From assembly GCA_021166835.1 (NCBI GenBank), contig JAJPEN010000047.1, forward strand, positions 1 through 64,000: a DNA stretch of 64,000 bases, written 5' to 3'. Below the pieces are notes generated by a model. The model saw only the letters and a list, made by a program, of their open reading frames with translations. It ran no database searches and was not told the origin of the DNA. Of the stretch, positions 1 through 9,316 are shown piece by piece. The position numbers were made by a program, and so were the translations under genes. This DNA comes from Burkholderiaceae bacterium. Lineage in GTDB: Bacteria > Pseudomonadota > Gammaproteobacteria > Burkholderiales > Burkholderiaceae. Positions within the stretch are counted from its first letter, which is position 1, and every line of letters begins with the position of its first letter.

Positions 1-1
1 A

Positions 2-229
2 TACCGCGAAGTCGTCTTCATGGACATGGCGAACGGCTTCAAGTTCGTCACGCGCTCCACGGTCGGCACGCGCGAGAAGATCAAGATGGACGACGGCAAG
101 GAATATCCGTTGTTCAAGCTCGACGTCACCTCCGAGTCGCATCCGTTCTACACGGGCGCGCAGCAGCGCATCATCGAGACGGGCCGCGTCGAGAAGTTCC
201 GCCAGAAGTTCGCCAGAGGCGGAAAGTAG
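2..229 (+). CDS. rpmE2: 50S ribosomal protein L31 type B (5' partial)
   Basis: C-terminal 75 residues of ribosomal protein L31; the first few codons lie before the window. The reading frame is open from base 2 (YREVVF, then MDMANGFKF) and carries the conserved [19 protein letters not shown] and FYTG segments and ends [10 protein letters not shown]. There is no CxxC in the visible part, and the YREVVFMD start of the motif is typical of the zinc-free type B paralogue (YkgM-like), which in other bacteria replaces the zinc-containing L31 when zinc is scarce. It is followed 41 bp later by a strong intrinsic terminator, so it is probably a single-gene or operon-terminal unit. Confidence 0.93.
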   Translation, partial: YREVVFMDMANGFKFVTRSTVGTREKIKMDDGKEYPLFKLDVTSESHPFYTGAQQRIIETGRVEKFRQKFARGGK

Positions 230-270
230 AAAACCGGCGGAAACTGAGCGGAAACTGAGCGACTTCCGCG

Positions 271-294
271 GGCAGCTTCGGCTGCCTTTTTTTT
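271..294 (+). terminator. Rho-independent terminator after rpmE2
   Basis: Perfect 6-bp stem GGCAGC/GCTGCC closed by a TTCG tetraloop (277-280) and followed directly by eight T residues (287-294). This is a textbook intrinsic terminator and ends the rpmE2 transcript. It also argues against starting the next gene at position 293, inside the T run. Confidence 0.92.
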
Positions 295-325
295 GGCCCC
301 CTCTTTTTTCTGGCCCGAGTCGTCG

Positions 326-2095
326 ATGAGACCGTTCATCGTCACCGAGCTGCAGGCGGGCAAGCTGCCGCGCTGGGGGCTGCTGCTGGTCTGCGCGCTA
401 TACGCGGTGCCCGGGTTCGTCGCGCGCGATCCCTGGCGCAAGCTCGACGCCGCCGGCTTCGGCATCGCCTTGACGATGATGCGAGGCGACTCCGCCGACT
501 GGCTGATGCCGAACATCGCCGGCCAGCCGGTCGTCAGCGAAGGGCCGCTTCCGTTCTGGATCGCCGCCGCCTTCGGTCGCGCGACACATTCGCTGCTCGG
601 CGAGCATGCGGCGGTTCGAGCGGCGGTGCTCGCCATGCTCGCGGTCGGGCTGGTGCTCGTCTGGTACGCCATCTATGCGCTCGCGCGCCGGCAGGGCGTG
701 CAGCCTTCCGACCCGTTCGGCGCCTCCGCCTCGCGCACCGACTACGGCCGCGCGATCGCCGACACGGGGCTGCTCGTGCTGATGGCCACCTTCGGCCTGC
801 TGCTGCGCATGCACGAGACCACCGCCGAGCCCGCGCAGTTCGCCTGGATCGCGCTGTTCCTGTTCGGCTGCGCGCAGGCGCTCGAGCGCCCCGCGATCGG
901 CGGCGCGCTCGCCGGCGCGGCCATCGCCGCCAGCCTGCTCACGCGCGGCATCGGGCATGCGGGTGCGCTGCTCGTCGTTCTCGTCGCGCTGCCGCTGGCC
1001 AGCCGCTCGTTCCGGCTGATCGGGCGGCGCATGCTCGTCTTCGCCGTCGGCGCTGCAGTGTTGCTCGCCCTGCCCTGGCCATTGGCGCTGCTGCGCTCGC
1101 TGCCGGGCCGCGAGCACCTGGCGGGCTGGCTGGCCTGGAACCGCCAGGCGCTGTCCGGCCCTACGCTCGACGCCCTCGGCTACTTCGCGCAGACCGCACC
1201 GTGGTTCTATTGGCCGGCCTGGCCGGTGGCGCTGTGGGCGGCGTACCGCTGGCGCGGACGATGGGGCGAACCGGCCGTCGCGCTGTCGGCGCTCGCGGCG
1301 CTGGCGCTCCTGCTGCGGGCGCTGCTCGCGCCGAACGGCACCGAAGAATGGCTGTTGCCGGCCACCGTGCCGCTGGCGATGCTCGCCGCCGTCGGCGTGC
1401 CCACGCTCCGGCGCGGGATCGTCAACCTCATCGACTGGTTCGCCGTCACCAGCTTCACGCTGTTCAGCATCGTGATCTGGGCCTACTGGATCGCGCTGAT
1501 GACCGGCTTTCCGCCGCGCATGGCGTTCCGCATGCGCCAGATCGCGCCGGGCTTCCTCCCGGAAGGCGTCTTCGGCGAAGTCGTCCTCGGAATCGCCGCC
1601 ACCGCCGCGTGGCTGCTGCTGGTGCGCTGGCGCGTCTCGCGCCAGCCGCCGATGATCTGGCGCCCGATGGTGCTCTCATGCGGCGGCGTCGTGCTGGCGT
1701 GGTTCCTGCTGATGACGCTGTGGCTGCCGGTGTTCAACGAACGGAACACCTACCGCGATCTGTCGGCCGAGTTGCGCGCGGCCTTCGACGCGGACAATGC
1801 GAACGCCGGCGACTGCGTGGTCACCGACAACGTCGAGCGCGCGGCGCGCGCGAGCTTCTACTATTTCGCGCAGCTGCCTTTTGCCGCCGAGGCCGCCGAA
1901 CCGGGCGCGCGCTGCCGCTGGCTGCTGGTGCAGGACAACGGGCCGACGGCGCGAACGAGCCCCGATCCGCGCCCCGGCTGGCAATTGCTGTGGGAAGGCA
2001 GGCGCCGCAGCGACCGCGACGAGCGCTTCCGGCTGTACCGCCGCGGCGACGATGCGCCGGCCGGCGCCGACCGGATCAGGCGGCCGGTGCGGTGA
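326..2095 (+). CDS. GT39/ArnT-like membrane glycosyltransferase
   Basis: Polytopic membrane protein of 589 residues resembling the dolichyl-phosphate-mannose/ArnT family (GT39, PMT_2). The N-terminal part has the family pattern of a first membrane helix, then an acidic loop ([13 protein letters not shown]) and a GPLPFW segment, followed by about ten further hydrophobic stretches and a short soluble C-terminus. Members transfer sugars from undecaprenyl or dolichyl phosphate carriers to lipid A, proteins or other acceptors on the periplasmic side; the acceptor here cannot be told. I use the ATG at 326 because the upstream in-frame codon at 293 falls in the rpmE2 terminator. The 3' end overlaps the convergent orn gene by 20 bp. 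Confidence 0.82.
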   Translation: MRPFIVTELQAGKLPRWGLLLVCALYAVPGFVARDPWRKLDAAGFGIALTMMRGDSADWLMPNIAGQPVVSEGPLPFWIAAAFGRATHSLLGEHAAVRAAVLAMLAVGLVLVWYAIYALARRQGVQPSDPFGASASRTDYGRAIADTGLLVLMATFGLLLRMHETTAEPAQFAWIALFLFGCAQALERPAIGGALAGAAIAASLLTRGIGHAGALLVVLVALPLASRSFRLIGRRMLVFAVGAAVLLALPWPLALLRSLPGREHLAGWLAWNRQALSGPTLDALGYFAQTAPWFYWPAWPVALWAAYRWRGRWGEPAVALSALAALALLLRALLAPNGTEEWLLPATVPLAMLAAVGVPTLRRGIVNLIDWFAVTSFTLFSIVIWAYWIALMTGFPPRMAFRMRQIAPGFLPEGVFGEVVLGIAATAAWLLLVRWRVSRQPPMIWRPMVLSCGGVVLAWFLLMTLWLPVFNERNTYRDLSAELRAAFDADNANAGDCVVTDNVERAARASFYYFAQLPFAAEAAEPGARCRWLLVQDNGPTARTSPDPRPGWQLLWEGRRRSDRDERFRLYRRGDDAPAGADRIRRPVR

Positions 2096-2660
2096 CCAGG
2101 AAGTGCTGCCGGTAGTAGCGCAGCTCGTCGATCGACAGCAGCGCATCGGCCAGCGCCGTGTGATCGCTCTTCTTCGAGAAGCCCTTCGCGATCTCCGGCC
2201 GCCAGCGCCGGCACAGCTCCTTCAAGGTGCTGACGTCCAGGTTGCGGTAGTGGAAATGTGCCTCGAGCTGCGGCATGTAGCGCGCGAGGAAGCGCCGATC
2301 CTGGCAGATCGAATTCCCGCACATCGGCGAGCAGTTCGCCGGCACCCACGCGCAGACGAAGTCGAGCAGTCGGCGCTCGACTTCGGCTTCGGTGTACGAG
2401 GAGGCGAGCACCCGCTCGACGAGACCCGTGCGCGCGTGCGTGGAACGATTCCACTGGTCCATCGCGTCGAGCACGGCGCGCGGCTGATGCACGGCATAGG
2501 ATTCGCTGTGCGCGACGACCGCGAGTTGCGCATCGGTGATGACCACGGCGGCTTCGATGATGCGATCGACGGAAGGGTTCAGGCCCGTCATCTCGAGGTC
2601 GATCCAGATGAGCCTCGATTCGTCGGGAGAAGGCGCAGGGGCCTCCGGACGCTGTGACAT
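2076..2660 (-). CDS. orn: Oligoribonuclease (3'-5' exoribonuclease)
   Basis: DEDDh-family exonuclease of 194 residues that degrades 2-5 nt RNA fragments, including pGpG from c-di-GMP turnover, to mononucleotides. The N-terminal [10 protein letters not shown] carries the first D and E of the DEDD set, and DHTALADAL near the C-terminus holds the last His and Asp. I chose the ATG at 2660 because a GGAG lies 9 nt upstream; an in-frame ATG at 2675 is possible. It is divergent from the Ste24-like protease with 41 bp between starts, so the two must share a compact promoter region. Confidence 0.95.
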   Translation of the reverse strand: MSQRPEAPAPSPDESRLIWIDLEMTGLNPSVDRIIEAAVVITDAQLAVVAHSESYAVHQPRAVLDAMDQWNRSTHARTGLVERVLASSYTEAEVERRLLDFVCAWVPANCSPMCGNSICQDRRFLARYMPQLEAHFHYRNLDVSTLKELCRRWRPEIAKGFSKKSDHTALADALLSIDELRYYRQHFLVTAPAA

Positions 2661-2701
2661 AATTTTTTTCTCCATCGGCGATTCTCGCATAGCGTTTCCC
2701 C

Positions 2702-3967
2702 TTGACATCGCAGGCCTTCGCACTGTTGTTCGCTGTCGCGCTGCTCGCTTCGGTGGCGACGAAGCTGTGGCTGGCAACGCGGCAGATCCGGCACGTCGCC
2801 GCGCATCGCGATTCGGTTCCGGCCAGCTTCGCGTCGCGCATCGACCTCGCCGCGCACCGGCGCGCCGCGTCGTACACGATCGAGCGCACGCGGCTGTCGA
2901 TCGTCGAATCGGTGTTCGGCGCGCTCGTGCTGCTCGGCTTCACGCTGTTCGGCGGGCTGCAGGCGCTGCTGGGCGCGCTCGGATCGCTGCTGCCCGATTC
3001 CGCCTTCGTGCGCTCGATGGCCTTCGTCGCCGCAGTTTTCGCGATCTCCGCGCTGCTCGAGCTGCCGTTCGCCTGGGTGCGGCAGTTCCGCATCGAACAG
3101 CGCTTCGGCTTCAACCGGATGACGCCGCGCCTGTTCTTCGCCGACGCGGCGAAGGCTGCCGCGGTGGCGGCGATGCTCGGGCTGCCGCTGCTCGCCCTCG
3201 TGCTGTGGCTGATGCGCAGCAGCGGCGGCCTGTGGTGGCTGTGGGTGTGGGCCGCCTGGGCAGTGTTCAACGTGGGCGTGCTCGTGCTCTACCCCACCGT
3301 CATCGCTCCGCTATTCAACCGCTTCGAGCCACTGCCCGGCGGCGAACTGCGGACGCGCGTCGAGGCGCTGCTCGCCCGCTGCGGCTTCGCGTCCCGTGGT
3401 CTCTTCGTGATGGACGGCAGCCGGCGCTCGGCGCACGGCAACGCCTATTTCACGGGGCTCGGTCGTGCCAAGCGCATCGTGTTCTTCGACACGCTGCTTT
3501 CGCGCCTCGAGCCGCCCGAGATCGAGGCGGTGCTCGCGCACGAACTCGGTCACTACGAGCGGCGCCACGTGCAGAAGCGGATCGCGCTGATGTTCGCGGC
3601 GAGCCTCGTCGGGCTGTGGCTGCTCGGCTGGCTGTCGCGGCAGGCGTGGTTCTACCAAGGGCTCGGCGTGTCGCCGGGCATCGGCGAGCTGGACGCGGTC
3701 GCGCTCGTCCTGTTCCTGCTCGTGATGCCGGTGTTCACCTTCCTGCTGCAGCCGCTGTTCGCCGCCGTGTCGCGGCGCCACGAGTTCGAGGCCGATGCGT
3801 TCGCCGCACGGCACGCGCGCGCGCAGGATCTCGTCGCCGCGCTCGTCAAGCTGTACAAGGACAACGCATCCACCCTCACTCCCGATCCGGTCCACTCGGC
3901 GTTCTACGACTCGCATCCGCCGGCGTCGCAGCGCATCGGCCGGCTCGGCCAGCTCTCCTCTGCCTGA
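2702..3967 (+). CDS. M48 family (Ste24-like) membrane metalloprotease
   Basis: Zinc metallopeptidase of 421 residues with several N-terminal membrane helices, the catalytic HELGH at about residues 280-284 and the third zinc ligand in EFEAD near residue 363, the layout of Ste24/CAAX prenyl protease 1. Bacterial members act in membrane protein quality control; substrates are unknown. The only possible start is the TTG at 2702, because an in-frame TAG sits at 2690-2692. The pterin dehydratase gene follows 25 bp downstream, and rsgA overlaps that, so the three probably form one transcript. Confidence 0.9.
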   Translation: MTSQAFALLFAVALLASVATKLWLATRQIRHVAAHRDSVPASFASRIDLAAHRRAASYTIERTRLSIVESVFGALVLLGFTLFGGLQALLGALGSLLPDSAFVRSMAFVAAVFAISALLELPFAWVRQFRIEQRFGFNRMTPRLFFADAAKAAAVAAMLGLPLLALVLWLMRSSGGLWWLWVWAAWAVFNVGVLVLYPTVIAPLFNRFEPLPGGELRTRVEALLARCGFASRGLFVMDGSRRSAHGNAYFTGLGRAKRIVFFDTLLSRLEPPEIEAVLAHELGHYERRHVQKRIALMFAASLVGLWLLGWLSRQAWFYQGLGVSPGIGELDAVALVLFLLVMPVFTFLLQPLFAAVSRRHEFEADAFAARHARAQDLVAALVKLYKDNASTLTPDPVHSAFYDSHPPASQRIGRLGQLSSA

Positions 3968-3992
3968 TCGCGATCCGCGCCGGAGGTCTTCG

Positions 3993-4343
3993 ATGAGAGA
4001 ACCGATGTCCCGCGCCGAGCTGCTCGCGCGCAAGTCGCGACCGCTGTCGGGCGGCGCCTGGTCGCAGACCGAGATCGACGCGCAGCTGTCCGAACTGCCC
4101 GGCTGGAGCCAGCGCGACGGCGCGATCGAACGCGGCTTCGCTTTCGGCGACTACTACGAGACGATCGCCTTCGTGAACGGGCTCGTCTGGATGGTGCACG
4201 GCGAGGACCACCATCCGGAGCTCGTCGTCGAATACAACCGGTGCACGGTGCGCTTCGCCACGCATTCGGTAGGCGGCATCTCGGAGAACGACTTCATCTG
4301 CGCAGCCAAGACCGATGCCGTCTTCGGACGAAGCGGCAACTGA
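3993..4343 (+). CDS. 4a-hydroxytetrahydrobiopterin dehydratase (PCD/DCoH)
   Basis: Small enzyme of 116 residues that dehydrates pterin-4a-carbinolamine, normally to recycle the tetrahydropterin cofactor of phenylalanine hydroxylase. The family signature is visible as GEDHHPELVVEYN followed by ATHSVGGISENDF. The ATG at 3993 has a GGAGG six bases upstream. No phenylalanine hydroxylase gene is present here, so the pathway partner must lie elsewhere, or the protein serves another pterin enzyme. Its 3' end overlaps rsgA by 29 nt. Confidence 0.93.
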   Translation: MREPMSRAELLARKSRPLSGGAWSQTEIDAQLSELPGWSQRDGAIERGFAFGDYYETIAFVNGLVWMVHGEDHHPELVVEYNRCTVRFATHSVGGISENDFICAAKTDAVFGRSGN

Positions 4344-5268
4344 TCCTCGACGCGCAACGGCGACGGGGGCGGCGGCGGGCACCGAGCCGGGACGCGTTCT
4401 CGCCAGCTTCGGACGGCATTACTGGCTGCGCGCGCGATCGGGCAGCGAGCGCCTCGCGGTCACGCGGGGCAAGCGCACCGATCTGTGCGTGGGCGACGAA
4501 GTCGAGCTGCGCGCGCTGGGCGCCGGGCAGGCAGTGATCGAATCGCTGCACGCGCGCACCACGCTGCTGCAGCGAAGCGACGCCTGGCGCACCCGGCTGA
4601 TCGCGGCCAACGTCGATCGCGCGGCGGTGGTCGTCGCCGGCGAGCCGCCGTTCTCCGAAGAACTGCTGATGCGCATGCTGATCGCGATCGAAACGGCGGG
4701 CATCGAAGCGGCGATCGTCGCCAACAAGATGGACCGCCCGGCAGCGCGCGAAGCGATCGCGCCGCGCATGGCCGTCTACCGCGTGCTCGGCTATCCGGTC
4801 TTCGAAGTGAGCGCGCTGACCGATGCGTCGGCGACGCGCGCATCGCTGGGCGACTGGCTCGCCGGCCGCACGACGGTGCTGCTCGGCGAATCGGGAATGG
4901 GCAAGTCGACGCTCGTCAACGCGCTGGTGCCCGACGCGCAGGCGCGCACGAACGTAATCTCGCAGGCGCTCGGCACCGGCCGGCACACGACGACCTTCAG
5001 CCGCCTGTTCGACGTTCCCGCGCTCACCGCAGCCGACGCCCGCATCGTCGACACGCCCGGCTTCCAGACCTACGGGCTGAACCACCTGTCGCCGTCGCAG
5101 CGGCTGCACGCGATGCGCGAGTTCGTCCCGCTGATCGGCCGCTGCCGCTTCAACGACTGCACGCACCGCGACGAACCCGACTGCGCGATCCGCAATGCCG
5201 CGCAGCGCGGGGAGATCGATGGAGTGCGGTATCGGCTGTTTCGGCGGATCGAGATCGGTGAAGGGTAA
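4315..5268 (+). CDS. rsgA: Ribosome biogenesis GTPase RsgA
   Basis: Circularly permuted GTPase of 317 residues that helps mature the 30S subunit. An N-terminal OB-fold (about residues 25-95) precedes the permuted motifs: NKMD (G4) comes before the P-loop GESGMGKST (G1), and DTPGFQ (G3) follows. The C-terminal zinc site is seen as CRFNDCTH with a further Cys in EPDCAI. The start overlaps the pterin dehydratase gene by 29 nt, indicating translational coupling. The stop codon lies inside the left arm of a long hairpin (5261-5345) that separates it from the convergent CobD-like gene. Confidence 0.95.
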   Translation: MPSSDEAATDPRRATATGAAAGTEPGRVLASFGRHYWLRARSGSERLAVTRGKRTDLCVGDEVELRALGAGQAVIESLHARTTLLQRSDAWRTRLIAANVDRAAVVVAGEPPFSEELLMRMLIAIETAGIEAAIVANKMDRPAAREAIAPRMAVYRVLGYPVFEVSALTDASATRASLGDWLAGRTTVLLGESGMGKSTLVNALVPDAQARTNVISQALGTGRHTTTFSRLFDVPALTAADARIVDTPGFQTYGLNHLSPSQRLHAMREFVPLIGRCRFNDCTHRDEPDCAIRNAAQRGEIDGVRYRLFRRIEIGEG

Positions 5269-5345
5269 AGGGTAAAGGGTGAAGGGGAACAGCCCAGGCT
5301 ACAAAGGGCAAGGCTGTTCCCCTTCACCCTTTACCCTTCACCCTT
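5261..5345. terminator. 34-bp inverted repeat between convergent genes
   Basis: Two 34-nt arms (5261-5294 and 5312-5345) pair with one mismatch around a 17-nt loop. Each arm is built from AAGGGTA/AAGGGTG heptads followed by GGGGAACAGCC. The rsgA stop codon is at 5266-5268 and the CobD-like gene ends at 5348 on the other strand, so the element fills the whole convergent gap. It has no T run; it may work as a bidirectional terminator or 3' stabiliser. Confidence 0.65.
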
Positions 5346-5347
5346 CA

Positions 5348-6319
5348 CTATCTCCCTAGCCACGCCGCGATCGTCAGCATCGCGAACAGGCTGATCCACA
5401 GCACGACCGAGCGCCAGACCAGGCCGACCGCGCTGCGCAGCGCGCCGGCGTCGGGTTCGGCTCCGGGCCACTCGAAGCCCTGGTCGCCGGCCGCCCAGCG
5501 CGCCTCGAGCACGGGTTCGGCGATGCGCAGGCCGAGTGCGCCGCCGCCGGAAGCGAGCAGCAATGCGCGCGAGTCGTTCGCCGTGCCCGACGCGACCGCG
5601 CCGCGCCAGCAGTAGACGGCGTCCTCGAAGTTGCCGACGACCGCGAAACCCGCTGCGGAGAGCCGCGCGGGCAGCCAGTCGATGACGCGAAACGCCCGGT
5701 CGGCGAACACCCCGTAGGGCTCCTCGACCTGCGTGGCGCCTTCGACGACCGGATGCGCCCACCGGCGGGCAAGGAGTTCGGCGACGCGATAGAGCACCGG
5801 ACCGACGACGCCCGGCAGCAGGATGTACCAGAACAAAGGCCCGAAGACGTGCCGGTGCGCGGCGACGAGCGCGCCGGCGATCGCTTCGCGGCAGACGCCC
5901 TGCACCGATGCGTCGCGCACCGCGCGCTCGATCGAATCGTCGACGTCGACGCGACCGAGCCAGCGGTCGAGCACGCCGCGTGCGCCGGCCGGATCGTCGG
6001 CGGCAAGCGCTACCTGGATCTCGGTGAACGCGTGGCTGAACTGGCGGAAACCGACCGTCAGGTACAGCACCGCGACGTGCACGACGAAGACGGCGAGCGG
6101 ATGCAGCGCCGAGGCCAGCCACTCGAGCAGCGCAGCGCCGAGGACGGCGGCTCCGACCACCAGCAACCAGCCGAGGACGCCGTATTGCCGCTCGCCGGCG
6201 TCGGTGTTCGCGCGGACGAAATCGGCAACGGCCAGCGCGGCGCGATGCGCCGGGTTGCCCGCGACCAGCGGCCGGCCCTGCTCGATGAGCAGCGTGAAGA
6301 TCAGTGCGATGAAGCCCAT
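5348..6319 (-). CDS. CobD/CbiB (AmpE-like) family membrane protein
   Basis: Integral membrane protein of 323 residues. It contains the CobD/CbiB-type segments FRQFSHAFTEIQ, GRVDVDDSIERAV and FWYILLPGVVGPVLYR, and hydrophobic stretches at both ends. True CobD/CbiB makes adenosylcobinamide phosphate, but betaproteobacterial members of this type occur away from cobalamin genes and are closer to AmpE, and no other B12 gene is near. The function is therefore uncertain. It lies 45 bp downstream of the Nudix gene and is probably the last gene of the rpsP transcript or a sub-operon. Confidence 0.8.
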   Translation of the reverse strand: MGFIALIFTLLIEQGRPLVAGNPAHRAALAVADFVRANTDAGERQYGVLGWLLVVGAAVLGAALLEWLASALHPLAVFVVHVAVLYLTVGFRQFSHAFTEIQVALAADDPAGARGVLDRWLGRVDVDDSIERAVRDASVQGVCREAIAGALVAAHRHVFGPLFWYILLPGVVGPVLYRVAELLARRWAHPVVEGATQVEEPYGVFADRAFRVIDWLPARLSAAGFAVVGNFEDAVYCWRGAVASGTANDSRALLLASGGGALGLRIAEPVLEARWAAGDQGFEWPGAEPDAGALRSAVGLVWRSVVLWISLFAMLTIAAWLGR

Positions 6320-6364
6320 GCCTTCGTGTCGTCCGCCCCAAGCCTTCGTGTCGCTCGCCGGTGC

Positions 6365-7069
6365 TCAGGCGATCAGCAGCCGATACAGGTTTCGCAGCAT
6401 CGCGGCAGTAGCCCCCCAGATGAATCGCTCCTCGGTTTCGCCCGGCACGCGATACGGCATCGTGAAGAACGTGCGCTCGGCGCCGCCCTCGATGCGTATG
6501 CTGCGGCGCTGATGATGGCGGGGATTCATCAGGAAATCGAGAGGTACTTCGAAAACGTCGGCGACTTCGGAAGGATCGGGGCGCAGCGCGAAGCCCGGAT
6601 GCAGCAGGCCGACGATCGGCGTGACGAGGAAGCCGGTGCCGGTGAGGTACTCGGGCAGCGGACCGATCACCTCCACGCGCGCCGGCTCGAGACCGATCTC
6701 CTCGTGCGCCTCGCGCAGCGCCGCGTGCACCGGCGACGCGTCGAAGCTTTCCAGCCGGCCGCCGGGGAAGGCGACCTGGCCCGAGTGGTGGCGCAGGTTC
6801 CAGGTGCGCTGCGTGAGCAGCAGTGTGGAGCGCTGCTCGCGCACGACGATCGGGACCAGCACCGCCGCCGCGCGCGGGTCGCCGCGATCGATGCGGAACC
6901 GGTCGCCGGCCTGCTCGGGTTGCCAGGGCGGCGGATTGGCGAAGCGCTCGCGCAGCGCCGGTTCGCTCAGCCGCTCGGCGGGAACCGGCGGAAGGCCGTC
7001 GTGCGCCTCGAAGGCAGGCAGCTCGCGGGGATCGAAGGAAGGAAGGGGCGCGACCGGCTCGCGCGGCAT
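6365..7069 (-). CDS. CoA pyrophosphatase (Nudix hydrolase, NudL-like)
   Basis: Nudix hydrolase of 234 residues. The segment LRHHSGQVAFPGGRLE is the UPF0035 motif of coenzyme A diphosphatases, and it runs into the Nudix box with REAHEEIGL. Family members cleave CoA to phosphopantetheine and 3',5'-ADP. I place the start at 7069, just after the rplS stop, because it fits the tight operon; a longer form starting at 7105 inside rplS is possible. No good Shine-Dalgarno is seen for either start. Confidence 0.88.
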   Translation of the reverse strand: MPREPVAPLPSFDPRELPAFEAHDGLPPVPAERLSEPALRERFANPPPWQPEQAGDRFRIDRGDPRAAAVLVPIVVREQRSTLLLTQRTWNLRHHSGQVAFPGGRLESFDASPVHAALREAHEEIGLEPARVEVIGPLPEYLTGTGFLVTPIVGLLHPGFALRPDPSEVADVFEVPLDFLMNPRHHQRRSIRIEGGAERTFFTMPYRVPGETEERFIWGATAAMLRNLYRLLIA

Positions 7070-7073
7070 GCGC

Positions 7074-7460
7074 TCAGCTGCGCGCGGCGGCCGCCCGCGG
7101 CGCACGGCCGGGCAGCTTTTCCTTGATGCGCGCCGACTTGCCGGAGCGGTCGCGCAGGTAGTAGAGCTTGGCGCGGCGCACGTCGCCGCGGCGCTTGACC
7201 TCGATGCCGGCGATCAGCGGCGAATACAGCTGGAAGGTGCGCTCGACGCCTTCGCCCGAGGAGATCTTGCGGACGATGAACGACGAATTGAGCCCGCGGT
7301 TGCGGATCGCGATGACCACGCCCTCGTAGGCCTGCACGCGCTTGCGCGTGCCTTCGACCACGTTGACGCTGACGACGACGGTGTCGCCGGGCGCGAAGGG
7401 GGGAATCGTCTTGCCGAGCCGGTCGATTTCTTCCTGCTCGAGTTGCCGGATAAGGTCCAT
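7074..7460 (-). CDS. rplS: 50S ribosomal protein L19
   Basis: Protein of 128 residues beginning [12 protein letters not shown] and containing the L19 core ([46 protein letters not shown]). L19 sits at the 30S-50S interface. The ATG has AGGAG about 7 nt upstream. It is the last classical gene of the rpsP-rimM-trmD-rplS operon and is separated from trmD by a 128-bp spacer with a hairpin. Confidence 0.97.
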   Translation of the reverse strand: MDLIRQLEQEEIDRLGKTIPPFAPGDTVVVSVNVVEGTRKRVQAYEGVVIAIRNRGLNSSFIVRKISSGEGVERTFQLYSPLIAGIEVKRRGDVRRAKLYYLRDRSGKSARIKEKLPGRAPRAAAARS

Positions 7461-7588
7461 CGGGATCTCCTGGCCGTCGTGTCGCGCCCGATCTTTTCGT
7501 CGGCACGTGCCCATGCACGTGCGCTGTGGGTCTCCGCGGCCGGGGCCGGTGCGGAGAACTGCGCGCAGAGGACGGAAAACCTGCGATT
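7461..7588 (-). promoter_or_regulatory. trmD-rplS spacer with hairpin and possible -10
   Basis: This 128-bp spacer is long for the operon. It contains GCACGTGC repeated as an 8-bp inverted repeat with a CCAT loop (7503-7522). At the trmD end a TAGAAT hexamer on the minus strand (7584-7589) is identical to the -10 proposed upstream of rpsP, though I see no convincing -35. The spacer may uncouple L19 expression from trmD, whose product is needed in much lower amount. Confidence 0.35.
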
Positions 7589-8350
7589 CTAGCCTGTACT
7601 CCCGGGCGGCGCCAGCCGGGCCGCGGCCAGGAAGCGCTCGTCCTCGGCGTCGAGCTTTCCCTGCGCGCGTGCGCGCTCGATCAGATCGGGTCGCTTGCGC
7701 TGCGTGACGAGCAGCACCTGCTGCCGGCGCCAGCGCCGGATCTGCGCGTGATGCCCCGACATCAGCACGGCCGGCACCGGCTCCCCCTCGAAGACCTCCG
7801 GACGCGTGTACTGCGGGTGATCGAGCAGCCCTTCGGCGAAGGACTCCTGCGCGGGGGAGCGCTCGTCGTTCATCGCACCGGGCAGCAGGCGCACCACCGC
7901 ATCGATCAGCATCATCGCCGGCAGTTCCCCGCCCGAGACGACGAACTCGCCGACCGCGATTTCCTCGTCCACGCGGCTGTCGAGCAGTCGCTGGTCGATC
8001 GCCTCGTAGCGGCCGGCCACGAGGATGGCCCCGGACGAGCGCGCGAGCGCACGGACGCGGGCGTCGTCCAGCGGGCGGCCCTGCGGCGACAGCGCGATCA
8101 CCGGGCGACCGGCCGGCGCGGCCGCACGCGCCGCATCGATCGCCGCCGCCAGCGGCTGCGCGAGCATGACCATTCCGGGGCCGCCGCCGTAGGGGCGATC
8201 GTCGACGCTGCGGTACGCATCGGAGGCGAAATCGCGCGGATTCCAGCAGGCGAGCGACCACAATCCGCGCTCGTGCGCGCGCGAGGTGATGCCGAAGCGC
8301 GTGATCGCGTCGAACATCGCGGGGAACAGCGTGATCGCGTCGAAGCGCAT
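7589..8350 (-). CDS. trmD: tRNA (guanosine(37)-N1)-methyltransferase
   Basis: SPOUT-class methyltransferase of 253 residues that makes m1G37 in tRNAs reading CNN and some other codons and so prevents +1 frameshifting. The N-terminus [16 protein letters not shown], the [12 protein letters not shown] loop, and the trefoil-knot S-adenosylmethionine-binding segments [12 protein letters not shown] and [16 protein letters not shown] are all clear. It follows rimM by 16 bp. Confidence 0.97.
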   Translation of the reverse strand: MRFDAITLFPAMFDAITRFGITSRAHERGLWSLACWNPRDFASDAYRSVDDRPYGGGPGMVMLAQPLAAAIDAARAAAPAGRPVIALSPQGRPLDDARVRALARSSGAILVAGRYEAIDQRLLDSRVDEEIAVGEFVVSGGELPAMMLIDAVVRLLPGAMNDERSPAQESFAEGLLDHPQYTRPEVFEGEPVPAVLMSGHHAQIRRWRRQQVLLVTQRKRPDLIERARAQGKLDAEDERFLAAARLAPPGSTG

Positions 8351-8366
8351 GGCTGCAAACGCGCGG

Positions 8367-9011
8367 CTACCAGTCGCGTCGCCAGTCGGCGACGACGGTC
8401 CGGGCCTCGAGGTCGATCGAACGGATCAGTTCGGGCACGAGCGGCACGAGGCGCTCGCGACCGGCATCGGACAGGCGCATCACCGGATGCGCCGGATGAT
8501 CGTCGATGGCGACGACCGCGCCCAGCGGCGCACCGTCGGGGTCGAGAACGGTGCAGCCGATGAGGTCGGCCCAATAGACCTCGTCTTCCGTCGGTGCGGG
8601 GAAGCGCGCGCGTTCGAGGAAGATTTCGACTCCCTCCAGGGCGAGCGCAGCGTCGCGATCGTCGATGCCGGCGAGCCTGGCGACGATCTCGTCGGCGCCA
8701 TGAGGCCTCGCCCGTTCGACCTCGACCGCGCGCCATCGGGCGTCGGCAGGCGCGGCCCCGCCGACTGCCCTCTCAGGCCCGCGCAGGAACCACACCGGCA
8801 GCCGCAGCAGCAGCGAAAGACGCGGATCGTTGAAAGGGGCCACGCGCACCCAGCCGTGCACGCCCCAGGCGCCGACGATGCGGCCGACGAGAACCGGCGC
8901 TACCGGGTCTACGTGAGTGTCCGGCGGTGCCGATCGGGCGCCGGCCCGCGGCGCCCGCGCTCCGGGCGACCCCGGCTCAGGCGGCCGGCGCTTGCCCGGG
9001 CTGGTAGCCAC
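8367..9011 (-). CDS. rimM: Ribosome maturation factor RimM
   Basis: Protein of 214 residues needed for 30S head assembly; it binds S19. It has the N-terminal RimM domain ([16 protein letters not shown]) and a C-terminal PRC barrel ([21 protein letters not shown], then LVPLVPELI). The ATG at 9011 overlaps rpsP by 35 nt and gives a low-complexity Pro/Arg/Ala extension of about 35 residues before the domain. No ATG, GTG or TTG start is apparent in-frame nearer to the domain, so this start is likely but unusual. Confidence 0.93.
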   Translation of the reverse strand: MATSPGKRRPPEPGSPGARAPRAGARSAPPDTHVDPVAPVLVGRIVGAWGVHGWVRVAPFNDPRLSLLLRLPVWFLRGPERAVGGAAPADARWRAVEVERARPHGADEIVARLAGIDDRDAALALEGVEIFLERARFPAPTEDEVYWADLIGCTVLDPDGAPLGAVVAIDDHPAHPVMRLSDAGRERLVPLVPELIRSIDLEARTVVADWRRDW

Positions 9012-9237
9012 GCGCGAGTCGCGCGACCGTCGGCGACAGCGTCGCGCCCTGCTGTTTCCAGTACTCGAGGCGATCGACCGCCAGCTTCAGCCCAGGCTCG
9101 CTTTCCGCGGCGATCGGGTTGTAGAAGCCCAGGCGTTCGATGAATTCGCCGTCGCGCCGGCTGCGCTTGTCCGCCGCGATGATGTGATAGAAGGGGCGCT
9201 TCTTGGCACCGCCGCGCGTCAGGCGGATGACGACCAT
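8977..9237 (-). CDS. rpsP: 30S ribosomal protein S16
   Basis: Protein of 86 residues, starting [19 protein letters not shown], the universal S16 N-terminus, with [10 protein letters not shown] following. First gene of the rpsP-rimM-trmD-rplS operon. An AAGGAA lies upstream of the ATG and a -10-like TAGAAT about 40 nt upstream of the start. Confidence 0.97.
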   Translation of the reverse strand: MVVIRLTRGGAKKRPFYHIIAADKRSRRDGEFIERLGFYNPIAAESEPGLKLAVDRLEYWKQQGATLSPTVARLARGYQPGQAPAA

Positions 9238-9273
9238 GTTCCGGTTTCCTTGGGAAGGGGCGAAAAACCGTAC

Positions 9274-9279
9274 ATTCTA
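9274..9279 (-). promoter_or_regulatory. Candidate -10 of the rpsP operon promoter
   Basis: TAGAAT on the minus strand (5 of 6 to TATAAT), 36 bp upstream of the rpsP ATG. The best -35 is TCTTCA with a 16-bp spacer, which is weak. Position and sequence fit the main operon promoter, but the call rests on the hexamer alone. Confidence 0.4.
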
Positions 9280-9316
9280 GCGCAGAACACCCGAGTGAAG
9301 ACCGGAGCAGGCCCAC

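Noticed and set aside
293..325. Start of the glycosyltransferase at 293
   Set aside because: The codon is in the T run of the rpmE2 terminator; ATG 326 gives a normal family N-terminus.
2660..2670. T-rich stretch near 2662-2668 as a terminator
   Set aside because: No stem precedes it. On the minus strand it is the A-rich spacer between the Shine-Dalgarno and the orn start codon.
5348..6319. Cobalamin biosynthesis gene cobD
   Set aside because: No other B12 gene is present and betaproteobacterial members of this family occur outside cobalamin clusters; only the family name is kept.
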